64,000 nt of DNA, from contig JADJAE010000042.1 in the NCBI GenBank assembly GCA_016704445.1, positions 22,915-86,914 on the forward strand, given 5' to 3'. Source of the stretch: Deltaproteobacteria bacterium. Its GTDB lineage: Bacteria > Myxococcota_A > Polyangia > Polyangiales > Ga0077539. The position numbers and the translations under genes were made by a program. Numbering within the stretch: the stretch's first letter is position 1; each line of letters begins with the position of its first letter. The notes beneath the pieces were generated by a model that saw nothing but the letters and a program-made list of their open reading frames with translations, had not been told where the DNA came from and made no database searches. Positions 52,434 to 60,140 of this stretch are shown here, in pieces.

Positions 52434-54312
52434 ATGCGAGAGGAAGAGCTCCGGGCGCGGCTCGACACGCTGCCCACGTCCCCCGGCTGCTACCTGTTCA
52501 AGAACAAGAAGGGCGTGGTGGTCTACGTCGGCAAGGCGCGCTCGCTGCGGCAGCGCGTGCGGCAGTACTTCCAGGCCAACAGCTCGGACTACCGCTACTT
52601 CATCCCGCTGCTCGACCGGGTGCTGGGCGACATCGAGACCGTGGTCACCGCCACCGAGAAGGAGGCCGTGCTGCTCGAGAACTCCCTCATCAAGCAGCAC
52701 CGACCCCGGTACAACGTCCGCCTCCGGGACGACAAGGACTACCTCTCGGTGCGCCTGGACAAGCGCGTCCCGTGGCCGCGGCTGGAGATCGTCCGGCGCC
52801 CGAGGGTCGACGGCGCGGTGTACTTCGGCCCCTACCCGAGCTCGACCGAGGCGCGGCGCACCCTCAAGACCATCAACCGGCACTTCCAGCTACGCACCTG
52901 CGACAACGAGGAGTTCGCGTCTCGCACGCGGCCGTGCCTCGAGTACCAGATCAAGCGCTGCTCCGGGCCGTGCGTGCTCCCGGTGCCTCCCGAGGAGTAC
53001 GCGGCGCAGGTCGAGTACGTGGAGATGTTCCTCGGGGGGCGCACGAGGGAGCTGGTGGGGTCGCTGGAGCAGGAGATGCGCGCGGCCTCCGCGGCGATGG
53101 AGTTCGAGCGCGCGGCGCGGCTGCGAGACCAGATCAACGCCGTGGCAAGCGTCACCGAGGCGCAGCGCGTGGCGGAGGTGAGCGACGTCGACCGCGACGT
53201 CGTGGGGCTCTACCGCGAGGGCGACGGGGTGGTCGTCACGCTGCTGCTGGTGCGCAACGGCTTCGTGCGGGACACGCAATCGCTGGTGTTCGGCCGGGCC
53301 GAGCTGCCCGACGACGAGCTGGTCTCGCAGGTGCTCACCGGGCGCTACGGGGGGAGGGGGCCACCATCCCCGACGAGGTGGTGCTGCCGCTCGAGCCCGA
53401 GGGCAGCGCGGGCGTCGCCGAGTGGCTCACCGAGCTGCGGGGCAAGGAGGTGCGCATCGTGGTGAAGCCGGAGCCCGGAGAGGGGAGCGCCGCGCCGCTG
53501 CTGGCGATGGCGATGGAGAACGCGCGGCACGCCTTCCGGGAGAAGCGCATGGCCGTGGCGAGCGCCGGGGGGCAGGCCGAGGCGCTGGCCCGCGCGCTCG
53601 ACATGGAGGAGCCGCCGCGCACCATCGAGTGCGTGGACATCTCGCACCACGCGGGCGCCGAGACCGTGGGGGCGGTGGTGTGCCTGCTCGACGGCGTGGC
53701 CTACAAGCCCGGGTACAAGGGCTTCCACGTGCGCACGGAGAACACCGGCGACGATTACCGGGCCATGTATGAGGTGCTCTCCCGGCGCTTTCGCCGGGGA
53801 AGAACCGGGAGAAGGGCTGGGAGCTGCCGGACCTCTTCGTGGTCGACGGAGGCCGAGGCCAGCTCAACATCGCCGTGACGGTGCTGCAGGAGCTCGGGAT
53901 CACCGACATGCCGGTGTGCTCGCTCGCCAAGGAGCGGGAGAACGTGCTCGGCGAGAAGGTGGTCGACCGGGTGTACCAGCCCGGGAGGAAGAACCCGGTG
54001 ACCATCCGCGACAACGGGCCGGCGCTGGTGCTGCTGGCCAGGGCGCGCGACGAGGCGCACCGGTTCGCCAACAAGACCCGGGAGGCGCTGCACCACAAGA
54101 AGCGCCTGCGCAGCGAGCTCGACGGGCTGCCGGGGCTCGGGCCTGTGGCGGCGAGGGCGCTCTTGAGGAAGTTCGGGAGCGTGGCGGGCGTAGCCGAGGC
54201 GACCTACGCGGAGATCGCCGCGGTGCCGAAGGTGGGACCGATGCGCGCGAGGGCGGCGTACGAGCACCTGCACCCGGGGGTGCTGCAGCTCCCGGAGCAC
54301 GAGGACCCGTGA
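52434..54312 (+). CDS. uvrC: excinuclease ABC subunit C (two single-base frameshifts in this sequence)
   Basis: UvrC makes both incisions in nucleotide excision repair. The frame from ATG 52434 holds the GIY-YIG nuclease (TSPGCYLFKNKKGVVVYVGKA, residues about 15-35), the Cys-rich CLEYQIKRCSGPC and the UVR helix (EMRAASAAMEFERAARLRDQI). It breaks at 53356-53360, where five G should be six. The next frame carries the RNase H-like nuclease start, RTIECVDISHHAG, and GDDYRAMYEVLSRRF. It breaks at 53796-53799, where four G should be five. The third frame, LPDLFVVDGGRGQLNIA to the HhH motifs LPGLGPVAARALLRKFG and PKVGPMRARAAYEHL, ends at 54312. Corrected length is 626 aa, normal for UvrC. Confidence 0.9.
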
Positions 54313-54328
54313 GGGCCTTCTCCGCGGC

Positions 54329-54356
54329 TTGACCCGGCAAAGTGCGCGGTGATAGA
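54329..54356 (+). promoter_or_regulatory. candidate sigma-70 promoter of the ATP synthase Fo operon
   Basis: TTGACC (54329-54334), a 16-base spacer and GATAGA (54351-54356) lie 65 bases before the atpZ-like start and directly after uvrC. The -35 box is a five-of-six match; the -10 box is weaker. There is no competing site in the 108-base gap. Confidence 0.5.
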
Positions 54357-54420
54357 AGCGCGCCGATTTGGACGCCTTGAAGGGCCCGTCACCTCGCCAC
54401 AGGAGAGCCGAGCGGATCGT

Positions 54421-54669
54421 ATGAAGCTCCCTCTCCGTGACATGGTCGGTCTCTCCCTCGGCCTGGAGTTCGTCATCTCCATCGTGGTGATGGCCGGTTT
54501 GGGCCGATGGATCGACAGCCGGTATCACACCGAGCCCACCTTTCTGCTGGTGGGCTTCGCGATCGGGGCGGCGGCGGGGTTCCGATCGATGTACCGATTC
54601 GCCACCCGCGACGACCCCAAGCCCGAAGAGCCCAAGAAGAACGACCCGAAGCCACCGACGACCCCGTGA
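54421..54669 (+). CDS. AtpZ/AtpI-family small membrane protein
   Basis: An 82-aa protein with two membrane helices (GLSLGLEFVISIVVMAGLG and FLLVGFAIGAAAGF) and a charged Lys/Pro tail. The layout is that of the F0F1-ATPase gene 1/AtpZ family, encoded at the head of many ATP synthase operons and linked to Mg2+ or Fo assembly. Starting at ATG 54421, its stop overlaps the next start as GTGA (54666-54669). Confidence 0.82.
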   Translation: MKLPLRDMVGLSLGLEFVISIVVMAGLGRWIDSRYHTEPTFLLVGFAIGAAAGFRSMYRFATRDDPKPEEPKKNDPKPPTTP

Positions 54670-55127
54670 GACCTTCCCCGACCGAGCCTGGCGCAGCGAC
54701 CCCGGAGTCCATCGGACCCGACGGCGACCTCGCGCGTCGCATCGGCGTGGTCGCGCTCGCGGCCGGCCTCCTCAGCGCGGTGGTGATGGAGCGTCAGTTC
54801 GGCCCAACGGGCGCGTACTCCTCGGTGATCGGCACCGCCGTCGGCCTGCTCAACCTCTGGGTGCTCGCCCGGGTCGTCACCCGGCTGATCGACCCGAAGG
54901 TCTCCGCGGGAAAGGGCGCCGCGATGGCCTTGCTCCTGGCGAAGACCGCCGCACTGTTCCTCGGTGTGGGCCTGCTGATCTCGCGATCGTGGGTCCACGG
55001 CGGGAGCTTCATGGCCGGCATCACCGCGGTGGTCGTGGCCATCGCCGGCGGCGGCCTCTGGGACGCCGTCAGCCCGAAGCCCTCCGAAGATTCCGTCTCC
55101 TCCGACTCCGACGAAGGAAAGCGCTGA
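54666..55127 (+). CDS. AtpI-like ATP synthase assembly protein
   Basis: A 153-aa protein from GTG 54666, coupled to the previous gene. Four hydrophobic segments (IGVVALAAGLLSAVVM, VIGTAVGLLNLWVLARVV, MALLLAKTAALFLGVGLLI and MAGITAVVVAIAGGGLW) match the AtpI/ATP-synthase-I family, which helps assemble the c-ring. An acidic, Ser-rich tail (SEDSVSSDSDE) follows. One base overlaps the atpB start (TGATG), with GAAGGAAA as ribosome-binding site for atpB inside this gene's end. Confidence 0.82.
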   Translation: MRPSPTEPGAATPESIGPDGDLARRIGVVALAAGLLSAVVMERQFGPTGAYSSVIGTAVGLLNLWVLARVVTRLIDPKVSAGKGAAMALLLAKTAALFLGVGLLISRSWVHGGSFMAGITAVVVAIAGGGLWDAVSPKPSEDSVSSDSDEGKR

Positions 55128-56026
55128 TGCCCGACCACACGTCATGGTTCACGTACCTCCTGGCGCTGCCGAATTTCCGGGCGCTCTGGGCCATGTTCAA
55201 CCACTACGGCTGCGTGAACGCCGAGGGCCAGCAGACCGCCATGGAGGCCGGCGGACTCTGCGCTGACGGCACCGCCGCGCAGGAGCTCCCGAACCACTTC
55301 AGCTACCCCGCCAACACGCCGGTGACGCTCGAGTACACCACCATCGCGCTCTTCGTGGTGCTGCTCATCGCGGGCTTCGTGCTCGTGACCCGCGGCCGCA
55401 TCGCCAGGACCAGCGAGGCCGTGGTGCCCGAGGGGTCGCTCACCGTCGCGTCGTTCACCGAGAACTTCGTCGAGACCTTCTATGACCTCCTCGCCGACGT
55501 GCTCGGCAAGAAGGAAGCGCGGCACTTCCTCCCGATCATCGGCACCTGCGCCCTGCTGATCTTCTTCTCGAACGCCCTCGGGCTCATCCCGGGCTTCGCG
55601 CCGCCGACCAGCAACTTCAACGTCACGCTCGCCTGCGGCCTGGTGATCTTCTTCGCCACCCACTACTACGGGCTCAAGCACCAGGGCGTCGCGTACCTCA
55701 AGCACTTTGTCGGCCCGATGCCGGCGCTCGCGCCGCTGATGCTCCCGCTGGAGATCATCTCGCACCTCGTGCGCCCGCTCTCCCTCGCCATCCGCCTCTG
55801 CGTGAACCTCTTCGTCGACCACATGGTCGTGAGCGTGTTCACCGGCCTCGCCTTCCTGCTCGTGCCCGTGCCCATCATGGTGCTCGGCGTGCTGGTGGTC
55901 GTCCTGCAGACCTACGTGTTCTGCCTGCTCGCGACGATCTACTTCCAGCTCGCCATCGACCACGGTGACGACCACGGCCACGACGCCCACGCCGAGCACG
56001 GGCACGCCGCCCACGAGCACGCGTGA
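55127..56026 (+). CDS. atpB: ATP synthase Fo subunit a
   Basis: A 299-aa membrane subunit forming the proton half-channels of Fo. The essential arginine is R223 in LSLAIRLCVNLF. GLIPGFAPPTSNFNVTLACGL and LPLEIISHLVRPLSLAIR are the family blocks, and HFVGPMPALAPLMLP is typical. Six hydrophobic segments are present. The last 20 residues are a His/Asp-rich tail (HGDDHGHDAHAEHGHAAHEHA in two pieces), unusual for AtpB and reminiscent of metal-binding tails. The gene is followed by a 70-base gap before atpE. Confidence 0.92.
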   Translation: MPDHTSWFTYLLALPNFRALWAMFNHYGCVNAEGQQTAMEAGGLCADGTAAQELPNHFSYPANTPVTLEYTTIALFVVLLIAGFVLVTRGRIARTSEAVVPEGSLTVASFTENFVETFYDLLADVLGKKEARHFLPIIGTCALLIFFSNALGLIPGFAPPTSNFNVTLACGLVIFFATHYYGLKHQGVAYLKHFVGPMPALAPLMLPLEIISHLVRPLSLAIRLCVNLFVDHMVVSVFTGLAFLLVPVPIMVLGVLVVVLQTYVFCLLATIYFQLAIDHGDDHGHDAHAEHGHAAHEHA

Positions 56027-56044
56027 TTCCTAGGGTGTTCCATC

Positions 56045-56060
56045 GCCCCGCTGTTGGGGC
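56045..56060 (+). other. short hairpin between atpB and atpE
   Basis: GCCCC (56045-56049), 6-base loop, GGGGC (56056-56060), with no T-tract. It could set the different expression of atpB and the highly needed atpE, for example by protecting the atpE mRNA 5' end. A nearby GTTCGAAC palindrome (56069-56076) and AAGGAG (56082-56087, ribosome-binding site of atpE) complete the gap. Confidence 0.35.
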
Positions 56061-56096
56061 ACTGAACTGTTCGAACGACTGAAGGAGACCATCACC

Positions 56097-56435
56097 ATGA
56101 AGAAGATCACCGCCCTCTCGAGCGCGCTGCTCGTCACGTTCTACACCTTCGCCGCGTTCGCCCAGGAGGCCGCCGCGGCCCCCGGCTCGAACTCCTTCGA
56201 CGCCCAGATGATGGCCGCCCTCGGCGCCGGCATCGCCATCGGCGTCGGCGCCCTCGGCGGCGCGCTCGCCCAGGGTCGCGTCGCCGCGGCCGCCCTCGAG
56301 GGCATCGCCCGCAACCCGGGCGCGGACGCCAAGATCCGCACCCCGATGATTCTCGGCCTCGCGCTCATCGAGTCGCTGGTGCTCTACGCCCTCCTCATCG
56401 CCTACTTCCTCCAGGGCAAGGTCGGCGGTCACTGA
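56097..56435 (+). CDS. atpE: ATP synthase Fo subunit c with N-terminal leader
   Basis: A 112-aa protein. The c-subunit hairpin starts at about residue 36: helix 1 AALGAGIAIGVGALGGALAQ, loop ARNPGADAKIRTP (the RNP loop binding F1), helix 2 MILGLALIESLVLYALLIAY, with ion-binding carboxylate E92. Residues 1-24 look like a cleavable signal peptide (MKKITALSSALLVTFYTFAAFAQ), so the gene product is about 30 residues longer than a standard c subunit. Q59, E92, S93 and Y97 occupy positions that bind Na+ in some c-rings. No atpF, atpH or atpA follows, so F1 is encoded elsewhere. Confidence 0.92.
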   Translation: MKKITALSSALLVTFYTFAAFAQEAAAAPGSNSFDAQMMAALGAGIAIGVGALGGALAQGRVAAAALEGIARNPGADAKIRTPMILGLALIESLVLYALLIAYFLQGKVGGH

Positions 56436-56503
56436 TCGTCGCCTCCCCCTCCGTCTCCGCCTCCCTCCCGCTCCCCTCCTAACGATCATCGCCGACGGGA
56501 ACT

Positions 56504-56522
56504 TGCCCACAAGGGCACTTTT
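56504..56522 (+). terminator. weak intrinsic terminator after atpE
   Basis: TGCCC (56504-56508), loop ACAA, GGGCA (56513-56517), then CTTTT. A C/T-rich tract (56441-56482) precedes it. It lies 19 bases before the next gene's start, so it may attenuate rather than stop transcription. Confidence 0.5.
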
Positions 56523-56540
56523 CTGCCACCGCTCGGCCCT

Positions 56541-57584
56541 ATGCCCCGCGCGCTGATCCGTTGCGTGTTCGCCGCCCTGTCGCTGTGCGCGCCGTCCGTC
56601 GCGACGGCCCAGCCGCGCCCCGCCCCTGCGGCTGTGCCCGCGGCCGCCCGGGCGCCCGTGACCCCGAGGCCCGTCGGCCCCGGACGGCTGGCTCTCGCGG
56701 CGGCGCAGAGCGCGGTCGACGAGGTCATCCTCCCTCGCATCGAGGTGCGCGCCCGGCGGGGCGCTCCGGTCGAGGCCGAGCAGTCCGTCCGCGGCGCCCG
56801 CAACGCCCGGCTGTGCCTGCGCCCGGTGGTCACCGTGCGCCGCCTGCGCAACGGCGAGATGCCCACCTGGACGGGGCCGCTCACCGACTGCACCGGGCGC
56901 CCCACCCTCGCCGCGCTCGCCGCCGTCTCGCTGCTCGCCCAGCCCGGTCGCTTCACCGACTTCGACGTCGACGCCGCCATCCGCGAGCTCCGCCGCGTGG
57001 CGCCCGCCGCGGGCCTGAGCCTCGCCGACGAGACCGCGCCCCGCGCCCGGGCCCGGGTCCGCGGTCGAGGGGCGGCGCCCGCCATCGAGCGCGACCGGCT
57101 CACGCACGACCCGGTGATCATGCTCACCCGCAACGCGAGGGTGCTGCACCCGCGGGTCATCCAGCTGATGCAGGGGCTCTTCGATCGCTTTCCGGGGCGC
57201 ACCGCGGAGATCGTCTCGGGCTACCGACCGGGGGAGGGGCGCAGCCGACACGCGCACGCCCGCGCCCTCGACCTGCGCCTCCGGGGAGTGCGCCACGAGG
57301 ACGTGAGGGACTACGCCCGGACGCTTCCCGACGCGGGCGTCGGGTACTACCCCAACAGCGTGTTCGTGCACCTCGACACCCGCGACGCGCAGGAGGGAGG
57401 GGCCTTCTGGACGGACTTCTCCGGCCCGGGCGAGGCGCCGCGCTACGGGCACTGGCCGCCCACCGACCAGGAGGTGAGCTCCGAGGTCGGGTGGATGGTC
57501 AACGACCGCGAGCCCGACCTCACCACCGCGCGAGAGAGGGAGTGGTCTCCGGAGGCCGTGCACCTGCCCGCGCCGACCCCGTAG
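56541..57584 (+). CDS. secreted M15/DUF882-type peptidase-like protein
   Basis: A 347-aa protein with a Sec signal peptide (cleavage after ATAQ at about residue 24) and a Pro/Ala-rich linker. The C-terminal half resembles zinc D,D-/L,D-carboxypeptidases of the M15/DUF882 (YcbK-like) group: IVSGYRPGEGRSRHAHARAL with DLRL, giving His and Asp ligands, then GVGYYPNSVFVHLDTR, giving the third His. All three predicted zinc ligands are present. The likely role is trimming or remodelling peptidoglycan in the periplasm. An N-terminal 130-residue region is unassigned. Confidence 0.78.
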   Translation: MPRALIRCVFAALSLCAPSVATAQPRPAPAAVPAAARAPVTPRPVGPGRLALAAAQSAVDEVILPRIEVRARRGAPVEAEQSVRGARNARLCLRPVVTVRRLRNGEMPTWTGPLTDCTGRPTLAALAAVSLLAQPGRFTDFDVDAAIRELRRVAPAAGLSLADETAPRARARVRGRGAAPAIERDRLTHDPVIMLTRNARVLHPRVIQLMQGLFDRFPGRTAEIVSGYRPGEGRSRHAHARALDLRLRGVRHEDVRDYARTLPDAGVGYYPNSVFVHLDTRDAQEGGAFWTDFSGPGEAPRYGHWPPTDQEVSSEVGWMVNDREPDLTTAREREWSPEAVHLPAPTP

Positions 57585-57603
57585 GCATCGTCACAACACG
57601 GCC

Positions 57604-57632
57604 TTGAAGATTGGCCCGCGGTGCATCATGGT
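57604..57632 (+). promoter_or_regulatory. candidate 6S RNA promoter
   Basis: TTGAAG (57604-57609), 17-base spacer and CATGGT (57627-57632), just before the predicted 5' end. The -10 box is a poor match, so the assignment rests mainly on its position. Confidence 0.35.
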
Positions 57633-57635
57633 GAG

Positions 57636-57832
57636 AGTCGTCCCTCTGCCGGACAGGTGCTGGATGCGTATAGAATCCCGCTTTATCTACACGAATCCGG
57701 GGGTCAACCTCGTGGTGGTGTGCAGGCCCGGATCTTTCACCGGGGAGCCTTAAACCGCGATACCCGACTCCCACCTTGGCGTGTCCAAGGGGTTCACTAC
57801 GGTCCCACGGTCCAAGTGGTACGGACGCTTTC
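57636..57832 (+). ncRNA. ssrS: 6S RNA
   Basis: This gap holds a 6S-like fold. Closing stem: bases 57639-57670 pair in six segments with 57798-57827 (CGTCC/GGACG, TGCC/GGTA, GGAC/GTCC, GTG/CAC, GGA/TCC, CGTA/TACG). Open central bubble: 57669-57699 against the 3' strand, with the conserved-looking AGCCTTAAACCGCGA at 57746-57760. That is followed by the small hairpin CCTTGG-cgtgt-CCAAGG (57774-57790), present in enterobacterial 6S RNA at the same place. 6S RNA mimics an open promoter and sequesters RNA polymerase in stationary phase. The length of about 195 bases is normal. Ends are approximate. Confidence 0.78.
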
Positions 57833-57836
57833 CGAG

Positions 57837-57876
57837 GGGCGATGATCATCCCAAGCGATCATCGCCCTTCCCTTTT
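57837..57876 (+). terminator. strong intrinsic terminator of the 6S RNA
   Basis: GGGCGATGATC (57837-57847) and GATCATCGCCC (57857-57867) are perfectly complementary over 11 bp around a 9-base loop, followed by TTCCCTTTT (57868-57876). It is the clearest Rho-independent terminator in the window and lies directly behind the 6S closing stem. Confidence 0.85.
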
Positions 57877-57971
57877 GCCCGCAGATGTGGCTGTGTCTCC
57901 GTAGTCGCACCCCTTCCGGTTCGCGTCGGGCGCAGCGCACGGTTCAAGAGAGAACAGAAGGAGACATCATC

Positions 57972-58232
57972 GTGACTGGAGTCTGGACCCACCGCTTCGA
58001 GGTCGTCATGCGTCCCCTGCGCGATCTCGACGCGCCGCCGACCCACGTGTTCATCGAGACCCGCACCGCGGCCCAGGCCGCCCGCGACGCGGTCACGCAG
58101 CACCCTGATATGAAGGTTCTCTCCGTCACCCGGGAGACCGCCACCTCGGGGGTCTTCTCGACCGTCAAGGGCGCCGAGCGCGCCGAGCCCGCCGTGGTGG
58201 TGCCGCTGGCCCGCGTGGCCGGACGGCGCTGA
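57972..58232 (+). CDS. small hypothetical protein
   Basis: An 86-aa frame from GTG 57972. AAGGAG (57958-57963) lies eight bases upstream; an earlier in-frame ATG has no ribosome-binding site and was not used. It looks like a small alpha/beta protein: WTHRFEVVMRPLRDL strand, FIETRTAAQAARDAVTQH helix, KVLSVTRE strand, then a disordered tail. It follows the 6S RNA, as a small gene does in enterobacteria, but is not related to fau (ygfA). Function unknown. Confidence 0.66.
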   Translation: MTGVWTHRFEVVMRPLRDLDAPPTHVFIETRTAAQAARDAVTQHPDMKVLSVTRETATSGVFSTVKGAERAEPAVVVPLARVAGRR

Positions 58233-58237
58233 CGCTC

Positions 58238-58540
58238 TCAGGCCTCGACCCGCACCCGCACCAGCCGTCCCGCCTCGCTCGCGCCATGCAGCGTGAAGCG
58301 CATCGCACCAGGAATACCCGGTACGGTAAGCTCGACCCGCACCGACGCGGACTCGATGGCCACCACCGCGTAGCGCACCTCCCCGTCGCTGCCCGAGAAC
58401 ATCGCCACCACCACCTCGGCACCGCGGTGCTCGGTGCCGTCGCCCTGCACGAACACCACGTCGGCGTGCAGCGCCTCGGCCACCGAGCGCGCGTCGCCCT
58501 CCACCAGCACCCGAAGCAGCGTCGTCGTCTCGTCGCTCAC
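58238..58540 (-). CDS. SnoaL/NTF2-like small protein
   Basis: A 100-aa frame from GTG 58538-58540, overlapping the stop of the upstream lipoprotein gene as GTGA. The order ETTTLLRVLVEGDARSVAEAL (helix), HADVVFVQGDGTEHRGAEVV, then alternating strands, is that of the NTF2/SnoaL alpha+beta barrel. Such folds bind small hydrophobic ligands. No catalytic residue is obvious. It is coupled to the lipoprotein, suggesting a shared role. Confidence 0.62.
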   Translation of the reverse strand: MSDETTTLLRVLVEGDARSVAEALHADVVFVQGDGTEHRGAEVVVAMFSGSDGEVRYAVVAIESASVRVELTVPGIPGAMRFTLHGASEAGRLVRVRVEA

Positions 58541-59286
58541 GGAACCCTCCACGCCTCCAGCGTCCACAGCCCGGTGCCCGAGGCGCTGTCCTCGACGCCG
58601 TAGGTGCCGCGCAGCCCTAGGACGTCCGGGAGCAGACGCCCCCGGCCCCTCGCCACCGTGTCGCGCGGAGACACCTCGCGCCAGCGGATCGTGAGCCCGC
58701 CCCCAGGGATGGGATCGCCGTCGAAGGTGCCCTCGCGGTCTTGATAGCGGTAGGTCGCGCGCCACCGGCCGTCGTCGAGCGGGGTGAGCAGCGTCTCGAC
58801 CGCGACGCCCGTGGGCAGCCCCGTCCAGCGCCCAAGCCAGAGACCCGGGCGAAGCGTCGAGGTCGGGTGCCCCGCCCGCTGCAGCACGATGGGCTCGGCC
58901 CCCGGAGGGGCCTCCTCGCGGAGGGTTCCGTCGCGCGCGTCCCGCCGCAGCCGCACCCGACGCTCTCTCCCCTGCTGGATCGCGACGGTGCCCTCCTCGC
59001 GCCAGAGCCCGTCGTAGCCCTCGCCGTCGCGCACCGCGGCCAGCTCTCCGTGCCACGGGGGAAGGTCCCAGCTGCCGCGCAGCACGTGGCCGTCCTCGTG
59101 CAGCCACACCGCGACCCGCATCCCCTCGGGCACCTCGGGCCAGCGCCCCCAGTAGAGCCCATGGGTCGCCGCCGCCGCCGCCGCGGGAGCCGTCGGCGCA
59201 GGGCGCATCTCGCGCGCTCCACAGCCTGCCGCGACCGCCGCGGCCAGCACCGACCACGCCGCCTGCTTTCGTCCTCGCGCTCGCAA
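58537..59286 (-). CDS. lipoprotein of unknown function
   Basis: A 249-aa protein. No ATG is available; TTG 59284-59286 starts a good signal (MRARGRKQAAWSVLAAAVAAGC, written here as two overlapping parts: basic start, then VLAAAVAAGC lipobox). The mature part has two similar beta-rich repeats: one with HGLYWGRWPEVPEGMRVAVW and GTVAIQQGRERRVRLRRD, the other with PGLWLGRWTGLPTGVAVETL and GTFDGDPIPGGGLTIRW. This internal duplication (LYWGRWPEVPEG/LWLGRWTGLPTG) suggests a two-domain beta-sandwich. It is coupled to the SnoaL-like gene. Confidence 0.66.
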   Translation of the reverse strand: MRARGRKQAAWSVLAAAVAAGCGAREMRPAPTAPAAAAAATHGLYWGRWPEVPEGMRVAVWLHEDGHVLRGSWDLPPWHGELAAVRDGEGYDGLWREEGTVAIQQGRERRVRLRRDARDGTLREEAPPGAEPIVLQRAGHPTSTLRPGLWLGRWTGLPTGVAVETLLTPLDDGRWRATYRYQDREGTFDGDPIPGGGLTIRWREVSPRDTVARGRGRLLPDVLGLRGTYGVEDSASGTGLWTLEAWRVP

Positions 59287-59339
59287 CGCGCGGGAAGATG
59301 CAGCATCACCCCACCGATTGACTATCCTTCCCGCACCGG

Positions 59340-60125
59340 ATGGCTCTCCCCCCGATCGCCCTCACCATCGCCCGCCCCGTCCTCGGGGTGTGCGTCCCGC
59401 TCGGGATCATGGCTGCCGTCGCCCCGTGGGTTCCGCTGGGTCCGCTGGGCTCCACCCTCGTCGCCCTCGCTGCGGTGGCCCTCGCCATCGTGGCCGGCGT
59501 CGCACTCGCCCCCGCCGCGCCCCTGCACCCTCGCGTGGGTCTCCCGCTCGCCCTGCTCGGCCTCGGCCTCGTCGCCCTCGCGCTGGCGCTCCCCCCGGTG
59601 GCCTCCGGGCTCGTCGGGGCCCTCGGGCTGCTCTCCGTCGCCCTGGTCGTGGGCGGGGCCATCGGGGCGCGCATGGAGTCCTCCGGTCACCTCGCCGCGG
59701 TGGCCCTGGTCTCCGCCGCCGTCGACCTCTGGAGCGTCACCTCGCCCTCGGGACCCACCCACCACATCGTCCAGTCGCCCGCCCTGGTGCGGCTGCTCAC
59801 CGTGAGCGTGGCCATTCCCCCGGAACGCGCCCCGAGGCCCGCCATCGGCTTCGGCGACGCCGTCTTCGTCGCCCTCTACCTCGCCGCCGCGGCGCGCTTC
59901 TCCATGCCCCGCCCCCGCATGACCGCCGCCCTCTGGGCGGGCATCTTCGCCGCCGGAGCGCTCGCCATCGCCCTCGACCGGGCGGTGCCCGCGCTGCCCA
60001 CCATCGGACTGATGGTACTGGCGACCCAGCCCATGGCGCGCGATGTTCCGCCCGCCGACCGGCGCGCCACGATGCTGGCCGCGGTGTTGCTGGCCGCGTC
60101 GGTGGCTCGCGCCCTCACGCGCTGA
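59340..60125 (+). CDS. integral membrane protein of unknown function
   Basis: A 261-aa protein made almost entirely of hydrophobic helices, about seven or eight, with short loops such as PPERAPRPAIGFGD. The composition is Ala/Leu/Val/Gly-rich with few charges inside the helices. It starts at ATG 59340 and ends 15 bases before the MMPL transporter start, so the two are likely co-transcribed. No family motif is recognised. Confidence 0.7.
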   Translation: MALPPIALTIARPVLGVCVPLGIMAAVAPWVPLGPLGSTLVALAAVALAIVAGVALAPAAPLHPRVGLPLALLGLGLVALALALPPVASGLVGALGLLSVALVVGGAIGARMESSGHLAAVALVSAAVDLWSVTSPSGPTHHIVQSPALVRLLTVSVAIPPERAPRPAIGFGDAVFVALYLAAAARFSMPRPRMTAALWAGIFAAGALAIALDRAVPALPTIGLMVLATQPMARDVPPADRRATMLAAVLLAASVARALTR

Positions 60126-60140
60126 AGGGGAGTGTCGCCA

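Noticed and set aside
52434..54312. Programmed frameshifting or a pseudogene in uvrC
   Set aside because: Two separate one-base breaks in G runs, intact motifs on both sides and the same kind of break in four other genes fit consensus error better.
57669..57676. TATAGAAT as a -10 promoter element
   Set aside because: No -35 box lies at proper distance, and the sequence is in the open bubble of the 6S RNA fold, whose closing stem begins about 30 bases upstream.
57885..57971. An upstream ATG start for the small gene after 6S RNA
   Set aside because: It has no ribosome-binding site, lies just after the terminator T-tract, and adds an Arg/Ser-rich stretch; GTG 57972 has AAGGAG at good distance.
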